The notes under the pieces are model-generated. The model saw nothing but the letters and a program-made list of their open reading frames with translations, did not search any database and was not told the DNA's origin. A stretch of 5,925 bases of DNA from Bacteroidales bacterium (lineage in GTDB: Bacteria; Bacteroidota; Bacteroidia; Bacteroidales; JAOZMU01), in NCBI GenBank assembly GCA_029934165.1, contig JAOZMU010000238.1, positions 1 to 5,925 of the forward strand. The letters run 5' to 3'. The position numbers were made by a program, and so were the translations under genes. Below are positions 1 to 5,925 of the stretch, in pieces (position 1 is the first letter of the stretch; the number at the start of each line of letters is the position of its first letter).

Positions 1-146
1 CGGCTTGTGGGCTTTCCGCTTGTAGTCGGTGTGCTGCCATGCGTTTTTGGCAAGCGGTTTGGCGGAGCTTCCTATCGGTCGCTCGCCAAACCGCGCCAAA
101 AATCGCATGCCAACAAACCGAGCTACCGCTGCAATCCCTGCCGCAA
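1..146. repeat. GC-rich imperfect palindrome, probable dispersed repeat
   Basis: The arms at 26-68 and 81-121 are reverse complements with about 37 matched positions, three mismatches and a few one- or two-base gaps, around a 12-nt centre (69-80). Weaker pairing continues outward between about 1-25 and 122-146 (CGGC, GGG and TAG blocks). The stretch is visibly richer in G+C than the AT-rich genes beside it, which suggests an inserted or repeated element rather than local sequence. No T-run follows the stem, so it is not a standard terminator. Short open frames cross it (starting near 7 and 29), but their translations are rich in Arg, Pro and Cys and look like no protein, so I call no gene in 1-305. 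Membership of a multi-copy family is inferred and needs the rest of the genome. The element may begin before the window. Confidence 0.6.
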
Positions 147-152
147 AACGCC

Positions 153-183
153 TTTGTTGCAAACGTTGTCGGTGCAACTCAAA
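153..183. repeat. Small inverted repeat beside the GC-rich palindrome
   Basis: TTTGTTGC (153-160) pairs with GCAACTCAAA (174-183) with one bulged base, around a 13-nt loop. It lies at the edge of the GC-rich block, immediately before the composition falls to AT-rich at about 185, and may be the boundary part of the same element. No function can be read from it. Confidence 0.35.
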
Positions 184-211
184 GCCATACCAAGCAGTAA
201 TGATAAATAAA

Positions 212-242
212 TTTGCAAATCAATTCGTTGTGAATATATTTG
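212..242 (+). promoter_or_regulatory. Bacteroidota-type promoter of the tungstate/molybdate operon
   Basis: TTTG at 212-215 (-33 element) and TATATTTG at 235-242 (-7 element) are separated by exactly 19 nt, a full match to the Bacteroidota primary sigma factor consensus (TTTG/TTG, 19-21 nt, TAnnTTTG). Transcription should start near 248-250, leaving a leader of about 56 nt before the ATG at 306. Because the -7 element contains the TTG at 240 that would otherwise extend the first gene upstream, the promoter also argues against that longer start. Confidence 0.85.
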
Positions 243-253
243 CACCTCGAAAA

Positions 254-273
254 ACATCACAAAAAAGTGATGT
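254..273. promoter_or_regulatory. Inverted repeat in the operon leader, possible operator
   Basis: ACATCAC and GTGATGT form a perfect 7-bp inverted repeat around six A residues. It starts a few bases after the predicted transcription start, a position where a bound repressor would block the polymerase. It could instead form a short hairpin in the mRNA. It does not resemble the E. coli ModE site that I know, and no regulator gene is in the window. The symmetry is seen; the regulatory role is inferred. Confidence 0.4.
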
Positions 274-305
274 GCAAATTATTAATTAAATTCAATTATT
301 TAAAA

Positions 306-1289
306 ATGAGTAGATTTACAATTTTATTCAAAATCATGCTTGCAATAACCCTTTTGGTTGGTTGCTCAGAAAGTCAAAACACCGACACAGACAATGTTTC
401 GGAAGCAAAAAAAGAAAAACTCATCGTTTTTCACGCAGGAAGTTTGTCTGTGCCACTAAAAAAAATGAAAGAAGAGTTTGAGGCAAAAAATCCCAATGTG
501 AAAATATTATTGGAATCGGCAGGCAGCGTAAAATGCGCACGTAAAATCACAGACCTAAAAAAAGAATGCGACATCATGGCATCGGCAGATTATACAATAA
601 TAAATGAGATGCTAATTCCAGACCACACAGATTGGAACATTCGTTTTGCAAGTAACGAAATGACAATCGTTTACCACGATGCCTCAAAGTATAGCGCAGA
701 AATAAACGCACAAAACTGGCACGAAATACTGATGAAAGACGATGTCATTTTTGGACGCTCAGACCCAAACGCAGACCCTTGTGGCTACCGTGCAATTCTA
801 ACTTCGCAACTTGCTGAACAGTACTACAAAGCAGACGGTTTTGCGAGCAAAATGATTGAGAAAAACAAAGAATATGTTCGCCCAAAAGAAACAGATTTAT
901 TAGCTTTATTAGAATCAAATTCTATTGATTATATTTTCTTATATCGCTCTGTGGCTCAACAACATGAACTGAAATTTGTTATTCTTCCCGATTCGGTAAA
1001 CCTGAAAAGTCCAGAACTTAGAGAATTTTATAAAACTGCCTCTGTCGATATTACAGGAAAAAAACCAGGCACAACAATAACAAAAATCGGACAACCAATG
1101 GTTTATGGAATTACAGTTCTGAAAAATGCGCCAAATAAACATATAGCAATGAAATTTGCAGATTACATTTTGTCTAAAGACGGCGGCTCTAAAATCATGG
1201 AAACCAACGGACAACCTTCAATCGTGCCGGCTGTTTCGGGTTCGTTTGATGCAATTCCACAAGAGTTGAAAAAATACGCAAAAAAATAA
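306..1289 (+). CDS. wtpA: Tungstate/molybdate ABC transporter substrate-binding lipoprotein, WtpA family
   Basis: This 327-residue protein should capture tungstate or molybdate outside the inner membrane and deliver it to the permease encoded downstream. Residues 1-20 are a lipoprotein signal ending in the lipobox LLVGC, so mature lipid-anchored Cys20 is followed by a polar Ser/Asp/Asn-rich tether. The body matches the WtpA/ModA periplasmic binding fold: LIVFHAGSLSVP (39-50), AGSVKCARKITDL (from 72), ASADY, and DPCGYR (157-162), the last being a hallmark of the WtpA branch. By analogy with archaeal family members that hold the metal with one Asp and one Glu, Asp157 and Glu203 (in LLALLES) are candidate ligands. 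The ATG at 306 is chosen because it gives the clean signal peptide; an in-frame TTG at 240 lies inside the promoter. There is no Shine-Dalgarno, and the start is preceded by an A-rich run. It is first in the operon. Tungstate and molybdate cannot be told apart by eye. The family call is secure. Confidence 0.93.
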   Translation: MSRFTILFKIMLAITLLVGCSESQNTDTDNVSEAKKEKLIVFHAGSLSVPLKKMKEEFEAKNPNVKILLESAGSVKCARKITDLKKECDIMASADYTIINEMLIPDHTDWNIRFASNEMTIVYHDASKYSAEINAQNWHEILMKDDVIFGRSDPNADPCGYRAILTSQLAEQYYKADGFASKMIEKNKEYVRPKETDLLALLESNSIDYIFLYRSVAQQHELKFVILPDSVNLKSPELREFYKTASVDITGKKPGTTITKIGQPMVYGITVLKNAPNKHIAMKFADYILSKDGGSKIMETNGQPSIVPAVSGSFDAIPQELKKYAKK

Positions 1290-1309
1290 CCAATAGAAAC
1301 ACTCAAAAA

Positions 1310-2563
1310 ATGAAAAAGTTTTTTCTTACATTAATAGTAATGATTGGCGCATATTCTGGCTATGCACAATTTAAAATTGACGCTGAAATACGTCCACGTT
1401 TTGAATATCGAAATGGATATAAAAAATTACGTATTGAAGATTCGGAAGCGGCAGCCTTTGTAACTCAGCGTTCTAGGTTGAATTTGAGCCACACATATAA
1501 AAATGTGGGTACAAAATTTTCTATCCAAGACTACCGTATTTGGGGCGAGTCGAAACATAATAAAGACATTCCGGGAGTCAATGTTTATGAGGCTTATGTA
1601 CGCTTCAAAGCCGGTGAAAACTGGGCATTTACAGCAGGACGACAATCAATGGATATTGACAACAAACGGCTTTTCACAAGGTCGAACTGGAACCAAACGG
1701 CGGCATCGCACGATGGAATTACGGTTGGCTATAAATCCGAATCTATGAAATTAACAATGCTAACGGCTTTCAACCAATCGGCAACAGGATTATACGGAAC
1801 AAATTACGAAGGAATGACAGATTATTATAAGTTCCTGAATTTAATCTGGTTAGAGAAAAAGCATGGCAATATTTCGTTGGGTTTATTGGCTATCACAGAC
1901 GGACACCAAATATCCGAAGAGCCTGATAATGACGATAATGTATATCGTTTTACAGGAGGCGGAATTGTAAAATACGCATCAAACGGAATGAAAGCAGATT
2001 TGAGAGTTTTCTACCAATCTGGCGAAACAAAAGAACAGCAAAACATTGCAGCTCACTACATTAGCGCAAGCATAGGACAAAAATTTTCTGACGTGCTTAC
2101 AGGAGCAATTGGTTTTGAGCTACAATCTGGCAACGACATGGAAGATGCTGATAGCGAAGACAATAACGCTTTTGATATTTTGTACGGTGCAAAACACACT
2201 TTTAATGGAATGATGGATTATGTAAGCACGCCATCAACAACAGGAAACGCTGGTTTAATGGACATTAACGCCAAATTTGATATTTCTGCAATTAATAATT
2301 TAAAATTCACAGCACGATACCATTATCTTGCTGTGGCTAACAATTATGTGTTTGAAGGCGAAACAATTGACAAATTTCTTGGACATGAAATAGATTTGAT
2401 TGCAAATTGGAAAATAAACGACATAGCAAAAATGCAATTTGGTTATGCAATGATGTTTGCCAGCGAATCCATGGAAACGCTACAAGGCAGAACACCAGAC
2501 GGATTGCAGAGTTATTTCTACACTATGCTAACTGTGAAACCAAATTTTTTTGAAGGTAAATAA
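1310..2563 (+). CDS. Outer-membrane beta-barrel porin, alginate-export family type
   Basis: The 417-residue protein has a Sec signal peptide (residues 1-19, likely cut after GYA before Gln20), then alternating amphipathic strands without hydrophobic helices, as expected of an outer-membrane barrel. Features typical of Bacteroidota proteins annotated as alginate export family are IRPRFEYRNGY (27-37), TQRSRLN (52-58), SIQDYRIWGE (71-80), GRQ (110-112) and NWNQ with HDG (126-136). The last strand, YFYTMLTVKPNFF, is aromatic-rich but is followed by EGK instead of ending on an aromatic residue. Many Arg residues lie in the N-terminal strands (28, 30, 34, 54, 56, 76, 98, 111, 120, 124), which would suit an anion-selective channel. 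The gene follows the binding protein after 20 nt, and its stop codon overlaps the permease start. Inferred role: passage of tungstate or molybdate across the outer membrane, not alginate. The family call is fairly sure; the substrate is not. Confidence 0.82.
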   Translation: MKKFFLTLIVMIGAYSGYAQFKIDAEIRPRFEYRNGYKKLRIEDSEAAAFVTQRSRLNLSHTYKNVGTKFSIQDYRIWGESKHNKDIPGVNVYEAYVRFKAGENWAFTAGRQSMDIDNKRLFTRSNWNQTAASHDGITVGYKSESMKLTMLTAFNQSATGLYGTNYEGMTDYYKFLNLIWLEKKHGNISLGLLAITDGHQISEEPDNDDNVYRFTGGGIVKYASNGMKADLRVFYQSGETKEQQNIAAHYISASIGQKFSDVLTGAIGFELQSGNDMEDADSEDNNAFDILYGAKHTFNGMMDYVSTPSTTGNAGLMDINAKFDISAINNLKFTARYHYLAVANNYVFEGETIDKFLGHEIDLIANWKINDIAKMQFGYAMMFASESMETLQGRTPDGLQSYFYTMLTVKPNFFEGK

Positions 2564-3351
2564 TGCTGAAAAAAAACAACGTACCACTTATTTTTTCTCT
2601 GCTCGGAGGGCTAATTTTATTATTTATTTTAGCTCCACTTGCAGGAATGTTTGTTTCCACATCGACAGAGCAACTATTTGAAACAGCGCAAGATAGCGAT
2701 GTTACGGAAAGCATTTTTTTGACTCTTTGGGTTTCGGGTGTTTCAACACTTTTTTTTGCAATTGGCGCAATTCCGCTTTCCTATTTTTTGGCTCGAAGCA
2801 ACTTCAAACTAAAAAAACTTATCAACGGAATCATTGATTTACCAGTTGTTATCCCACATTCGGCAGCCGGAATAGCCATTCTTGGCTTCATCTCCCGCGA
2901 TTCTGTTGTTGGCAAGGCAGCATCGTCGGTGGGTTTAAATTTTGTCGGACACCCAGTGGGTATTGGTCTTGCAATGGCGTTTGTTAGCATTCCGTTTCTA
3001 ATCAACGCAGCACGAGATGGCTTTGAAGCTGTACCTGTAAAATTAGAAAAAACCGCTCTAAACCTTGGCGCATCGCCTATTCGGGTGTTTTTTAGTGTGT
3101 CGTTGCCGTTGGCATGGCGATATATTTTGTCGGGACTAATCATGATGTTTGCACGTGGTTTGAGCGAGTTTGGAGCTGTCATCATAGTTGCATATCACCC
3201 AATGATTACACCGATTTTAATCTACGAAAGATTTGGTTCATTTGGTTTAAAATATGCTCGTCCTGTGGCAGTTTTGTTTATCATTGTTTGTTTAGTCTTT
3301 TTTGTTATTCTTCGTACTTTTACTAAAGAAAAAAACTCTCGCAATGCTTAA
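2563..3351 (+). CDS. wtpB: Tungstate/molybdate ABC transporter permease, WtpB/ModB type
   Basis: This 262-residue inner-membrane protein forms the transport channel, probably as a homodimer. Hydrophobic segments lie at about 9-31, 51-77, 87-110, 132-149, 188-210 and 234-250. The cytoplasmic EAA-type coupling loop that contacts the ATPase is at 162-182 (EKTALNLGAS, then SLPLA), with the conserved Gly169. LPVVIPHSAAGIAILG (93-108) and RGLSEFGA (198-205) are typical of the ModB/WtpB/CysT branch of binding-protein-dependent permeases. Its length is normal for the family. The ATG shares one base with the porin stop (TAATG), and its 3' end overlaps the ATPase gene by 8 nt, so translation is probably coupled in both directions. 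Sulfate permeases are related, but the adjacent WtpA-type binding protein favours tungstate or molybdate. Confidence 0.92.
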   Translation: MLKKNNVPLIFSLLGGLILLFILAPLAGMFVSTSTEQLFETAQDSDVTESIFLTLWVSGVSTLFFAIGAIPLSYFLARSNFKLKKLINGIIDLPVVIPHSAAGIAILGFISRDSVVGKAASSVGLNFVGHPVGIGLAMAFVSIPFLINAARDGFEAVPVKLEKTALNLGASPIRVFFSVSLPLAWRYILSGLIMMFARGLSEFGAVIIVAYHPMITPILIYERFGSFGLKYARPVAVLFIIVCLVFFVILRTFTKEKNSRNA

Positions 3352-4387
3352 ACTTCAAAACATTTCGGTACAATTTGGTGCTTTTTGTCTAAAAAACATA
3401 AACCTCAACATCGAAAAAGGCGATTATTACGTATTGCTCGGAAAATCTGGTACTGGAAAAACAGTTTTACTAGAAATAATTGCAGGACTAACACGCCCCG
3501 CCGAAGGAAAAGTTTTTCTGAAAAATGAAGACATAACCAAAAAAAAGATACAGCACAGAAAAATTGGAATAGTATTTCAAGACTTTGCACTTTTTCCTCA
3601 TTTAACTGTTAGAGAGAATGTTGCATACTCTTTGAAGAAAAAAAAACTGACAAGAACCGAAAAAGAAAACATGGTTTTGGAGTATGCCAAATTGACAAAC
3701 GTATCGCATATTTTAGACCGCAGTCCGCAGAATCTCTCTGGCGGTGAGCAACAAAGAGTTGCGCTGGCTCGTATGCTCATCACAAAGCCAGATTGTTTGC
3801 TTTTGGACGAGCCATTATCGTCTTTAGATGTGCAATTGCGTGGCGATTTGCGAAATTTACTCAGGCAAATAAATAAAAGTGGAGTAACAATCTTACACGT
3901 TACGCACGACTACGAAGAAGCAATTGCACTATCAAACAAAGTTGCAGTCCTGCATCAAGGCAAAATTGCACAATTTGGCAACACTAAAGATGTTTTTGAA
4001 AAGCCGGCAAATGAATTTGTGGCAAATTTTACAGGAGTCAAAAACTTTTATGAAGTGGCTTTTACTTCCGAAACAGTTGCAATTATTGGCGACACAACTC
4101 AAATTATTGTCTCAAATAGACGTAAACTAAAACACGGCAAAATAATTATCCGTGGCGAAGAAATACTCATCGCCACAAAAAAAACACAAACCAGTGCCGC
4201 AAACCATTTTGAAGGCGATATTTTACAAATTATTCCATATTTATCTAACTATGAGATAATTGTAGATGTTGGCATTCGGCTTACTGTGGTAATAACAGAA
4301 AACTCTCTTCTTAAATTCGACTTTCAAATTGGGCAAAAAGTTTGGCTCTCTTTCAAGTCAACAGCCGTGAAAATTATTGACATTTAG
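3344..4387 (+). CDS. wtpC: Tungstate/molybdate ABC transporter ATP-binding protein, WtpC/ModC type
   Basis: The 347-residue cytoplasmic ATPase drives import through the permease. All ABC motifs are present: Walker A GKSGTGKT (33-40), Q-loop Gln79 in VFQDFALFPHLTV, signature LSGGEQQ (131-137), Walker B CLLLDEP (151-157), D-loop SSLD (159-162) and the switch His188 in HVTHD. From about residue 230 (TGVKN) a beta-rich C-terminal region of about 115 residues fits the TOBE-type domain of the ModC/WtpC/CysA group, which in some relatives binds oxyanion and inhibits transport; whether it does so here is not visible. The start at 3344 is chosen over an in-frame start at 3302 because it places the usual MLKLQNISVQF first strand at the N-terminus and reduces the overlap with the permease to 8 nt. 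It is last in the operon, and a weak terminator follows. Confidence 0.93.
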   Translation: MLKLQNISVQFGAFCLKNINLNIEKGDYYVLLGKSGTGKTVLLEIIAGLTRPAEGKVFLKNEDITKKKIQHRKIGIVFQDFALFPHLTVRENVAYSLKKKKLTRTEKENMVLEYAKLTNVSHILDRSPQNLSGGEQQRVALARMLITKPDCLLLDEPLSSLDVQLRGDLRNLLRQINKSGVTILHVTHDYEEAIALSNKVAVLHQGKIAQFGNTKDVFEKPANEFVANFTGVKNFYEVAFTSETVAIIGDTTQIIVSNRRKLKHGKIIIRGEEILIATKKTQTSAANHFEGDILQIIPYLSNYEIIVDVGIRLTVVITENSLLKFDFQIGQKVWLSFKSTAVKIIDI

Positions 4388-4400
4388 CATCTTTTGTGAT

Positions 4401-4420
4401 GTATTTTCGCAATACTTTTT
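4401..4420 (+). terminator. Weak Rho-independent terminator candidate after the ABC operon
   Basis: GTATT (4401-4405) pairs with AATAC (4411-4415) around a five-base loop, and five T residues (4416-4420) follow directly. The stem is short and AT-rich, so termination may be partial. A second weak pairing just upstream, CATC (4388-4391) with GATG (4398-4401), would compete with it. The position 13 nt after the ATPase stop supports the call. Confidence 0.4.
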
Positions 4421-4488
4421 GTTACACATAGCTTTCATAAAAATTTGGCTGTTTTGTCATCAAAATAGTGTTTTTAGGTAAAAAAGAG

Positions 4489-4496
4489 TATATTTA
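4489..4496 (+). promoter_or_regulatory. Possible -7 element for the stress-protein-like gene
   Basis: TATATTTA matches seven of eight positions of the Bacteroidota -7 element TAnnTTTG and lies 23 nt before the ATG at 4520. No clear TTTG or TTG stands 19-21 nt upstream; the region there is a T-rich run (4471-4475). The gene probably has its own promoter, because a gap of 132 nt and a terminator-like hairpin separate it from the operon, but this assignment is weaker than the one at 212-242. Confidence 0.4.
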
Positions 4497-4519
4497 TGCC
4501 AACCTAAACAACACTGATT

Positions 4520-5725
4520 ATGAGTCAAATTATTTTTGAAAAAGCAGTATTAAACCTCTCATTTGCAATAAAATGGCTGGCAGAACATGAGTCTGGAACA
4601 GAGCGAATTTATGCCAATACTTTTAACACTTTTATCAAAATGCGCCTATTTTCGGCACATGTCAAAGTTAGAGCTACTTACGATGCTTTTGTTGCAAACA
4701 CAAAAGACCTAAAACTCATTGGAAAGATGGAACTTTGGCTCGAAATAATATCCGAAGACAAAAAAGGTTTTCTTGAAGAATTGACAAAGAAAAATGCAGA
4801 TATTGAGCGTGTTATACAGCAAATTGATGAAAAGAACAAAAAAACAGTTGCCGCAAAAAAACCAGTTGCCAAGCCAGTAGCAACGAATAGTAGTCCAAAA
4901 CCAACCAAAGAGAGCACAATTATCATTGTATTAGCATATTACGACTCGACAGAATACGGTGAACACGCAGTGCGCAATGCTGCAATTTATGCCTCGCAGA
5001 CGGGCAAAAAACTAACAATTATAGGATTCTTTTCTGGTGGCAAAGACCGCGTTATTACGAGTCGGGCTATGTATAAATTATCAGAAGAAATAAATAAAAA
5101 ATACTCTTTTGAGCCCACCTTGAAATTAATGGCTAACTCTAGCAATTATACAAAAGACATTCTCAATTTAACAGAATCTATCGAAGCTAAGTTTTTATTT
5201 ATTGGTTCTAAGGGGTTTACAAAAGGATTACATTTTATTGCAAATGCGTCAATCCCGTGCGTTATAGTTCAAAATGCTCCAAACCGCGACAAATTGAGCA
5301 ACGTTCTTTTCCCTGTGGACGACCGCCCAGCAATAAAACAAAAGTTAGCACAAGCACGTATTTTAGGCGAATTTTACCGCCCAGTTTTTCATCTGAGCTA
5401 CCCAAATAAAATCACAATCCAAGCCATTCGCGATAGAGTTGAGCGAAACCTAAGTTTCGTAAAAGCCTACCTGCGCGAACAAGGAATAGAAATACAAGAA
5501 CAGCCTGTCGAAACGAGTAGTGCGCTTGATGCTACACTAACAAAATTGAAGGAATTAACCCCCGATTTAATCGTTATTCTTCCAAAAAAGAGCTTGGGAC
5601 TTTCAGGATATTCACTCGGAAGCGACGAAAAGAAAATCATCTCTAAAGCAGGAACAACACCTGTACTTTGCGCAAATATGATACACGGCAAAGTTTCTGG
5701 TTATACAACAGGCGTTATGTACTAA
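4520..5725 (+). CDS. Universal-stress-protein-like protein with two Usp domains and a helical N-terminal region
   Basis: The 401-residue cytoplasmic protein has no signal peptide or membrane segment. Residues 1 to about 104 look helical, ending in a charged, possibly coiled-coil stretch; I do not recognise this region. Residues 105-131 are a Lys/Ala/Pro/Ser-rich linker. Two alpha/beta domains of universal-stress-protein type follow. Domain 1 (132 to about 255) opens with the strand TIIIVLAYYDS and carries GSKGF (229-233) and IPCVIVQ. Domain 2 (257 to about 395) opens with NVLFPVDDRP (261-270) and carries LGSDEKKIISKAGTTPVLC (366-384), which resembles the family's G-S/T ATP-loop end and last strand. 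Each domain keeps only part of the usual GxxGx(9)G(S/T) nucleotide motif, so ATP binding is doubtful or shared. It lies 132 nt after the transporter operon, on the same strand. A role linked to tungsten or molybdenum is not shown by the sequence. Pairs of Usp domains are common in Bacteroidota; the N-terminal extension is less usual. Confidence 0.75.
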   Translation: MSQIIFEKAVLNLSFAIKWLAEHESGTERIYANTFNTFIKMRLFSAHVKVRATYDAFVANTKDLKLIGKMELWLEIISEDKKGFLEELTKKNADIERVIQQIDEKNKKTVAAKKPVAKPVATNSSPKPTKESTIIIVLAYYDSTEYGEHAVRNAAIYASQTGKKLTIIGFFSGGKDRVITSRAMYKLSEEINKKYSFEPTLKLMANSSNYTKDILNLTESIEAKFLFIGSKGFTKGLHFIANASIPCVIVQNAPNRDKLSNVLFPVDDRPAIKQKLAQARILGEFYRPVFHLSYPNKITIQAIRDRVERNLSFVKAYLREQGIEIQEQPVETSSALDATLTKLKELTPDLIVILPKKSLGLSGYSLGSDEKKIISKAGTTPVLCANMIHGKVSGYTTGVMY

Positions 5726-5736
5726 GTACTCTTAGT
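5721..5736 (+). terminator. Hairpin overlapping the stop codon of the stress-protein-like gene
   Basis: ACTAAG (5721-5726) and CTTAGT (5731-5736) form a perfect 6-bp stem with a four-base loop, and the TAA stop (5723-5725) lies inside the left arm. No T-run follows at once, so it is not a classic terminator. It could protect the 3' end of the mRNA or act together with the AT-rich symmetry that follows (AAAATTA at 5742-5748 with TAATTTT at 5764-5770). Confidence 0.3.
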
Positions 5737-5744
5737 AATGGAAA

Positions 5745-5765
5745 ATTAATAATTAATAATTAATA
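5745..5765. repeat. Three tandem copies of the heptamer ATTAATA
   Basis: ATTAATA is repeated three times without change (5745-5751, 5752-5758, 5759-5765), and a partial fourth copy begins at 5766. It lies 19 nt after the stop codon. Its end also reads TAATTTTG (5764-5771), a match to the Bacteroidota -7 element, but no -33 element is found at the right distance, so I do not call a promoter. Confidence 0.7.
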
Positions 5766-5771
5766 ATTTTG

Positions 5772-5925
5772 CTTACGCCTGATTTAGTTTTAGTTAGGAA
5801 TTTTAATGGTTTACTTTATTAAATTCATTTTACTTACAAAAGTTCTTACGCTTTTTATTAACCTAAGTTATTAATTCACAGCTTAAACGTTTCATAAAAA
5901 ATAGGTCTTAGACTGGGATGTTAAT
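5772..5925. other. AT-rich intergenic end of the window with no gene seen
   Basis: No open frame with protein-like composition and no RNA gene was recognised on either strand. The only symmetry noted is the small palindrome GTCTTAGAC at 5905-5913. The next gene presumably starts beyond the window. Confidence 0.5.

Noticed and set aside
1..185. Integron attC recombination site
   Set aside because: A long imperfect stem is present, but I found no RYYYAAC and GTTRRRY core pair at suitable positions, and no cassette structure follows.
7..289. Two overlapping short open frames (7-210 and 29-289) in the GC-rich upstream block
   Set aside because: Their translations follow the palindrome, have unnatural Arg/Pro/Cys-rich composition, and the second runs through the operon promoter. 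No start context supports them.
240..305. Upstream TTG start giving 22 extra residues to the binding protein
   Set aside because: The TTG is part of the -7 promoter element, so it would not be transcribed, and the extension would bury the lipoprotein signal peptide.
240..305. Molybdenum or tungsten cofactor riboswitch in the operon leader
   Set aside because: The leader after the predicted start site is only about 56 nt, with one small A-loop hairpin, too short and simple for the Moco-type RNA.
2781..3185. 134-residue open frame on the minus strand within the permease gene
   Set aside because: It lies entirely inside a well-supported permease gene, has no promoter or start context, and reads as an antisense shadow.
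4387..4402. Second copy of the leader operator (GCATC, six bases, GATGT) after the ATPase gene
   Set aside because: It shares GTGATGT with 267-273, but the half-site spacing differs (6 versus 10 bases between CATC and GATG), so the likeness is probably chance.

Overview
The window most likely comes from a member of the Bacteroidota. The evidence is the AT-rich base composition, a textbook Bacteroidota promoter (TTTG, 19-nt spacer, TATATTTG), the lack of Shine-Dalgarno sequences with A-rich start regions instead, and the gene families present. All five genes are on the + strand and all appear intact.

Layout. Positions 1-305 hold no gene. Bases 1 to about 185 are clearly richer in G+C than the rest and contain a large imperfect palindrome, probably a dispersed repeat. 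The main promoter follows at 212-242, then a short leader with a perfect 7-bp inverted repeat. Positions 306-4387 form a compact four-gene operon: a substrate-binding lipoprotein of the WtpA tungstate/molybdate family, an outer-membrane beta-barrel of the alginate-export porin type, a WtpB/ModB-like permease and a WtpC/ModC-like ATPase. The last three genes overlap or touch (1 nt and 8 nt), so they are probably translationally coupled. A weak terminator-like hairpin follows at 4401-4420. A separate gene at 4520-5725, probably with its own promoter, encodes a 401-residue protein with an unrecognised helical N-terminal region, a Lys/Ala/Pro linker and two universal-stress-protein-like domains. 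The remaining 200 bases hold a small hairpin, a 7-bp tandem repeat and no gene.

How the genes work together. The operon reads as a complete envelope-crossing uptake route for tungstate or molybdate. The porin would admit the oxyanion through the outer membrane, the lipid-anchored binding protein would capture it, and the permease and ATPase would import it for the tungsto- or molybdopterin cofactor. The porin placed between the binding protein and the permease is the most notable feature, since tungstate ABC operons are usually described without a dedicated outer-membrane channel. The choice between tungstate and molybdate, and the role of the stress-protein-like gene, cannot be settled from sequence alone.
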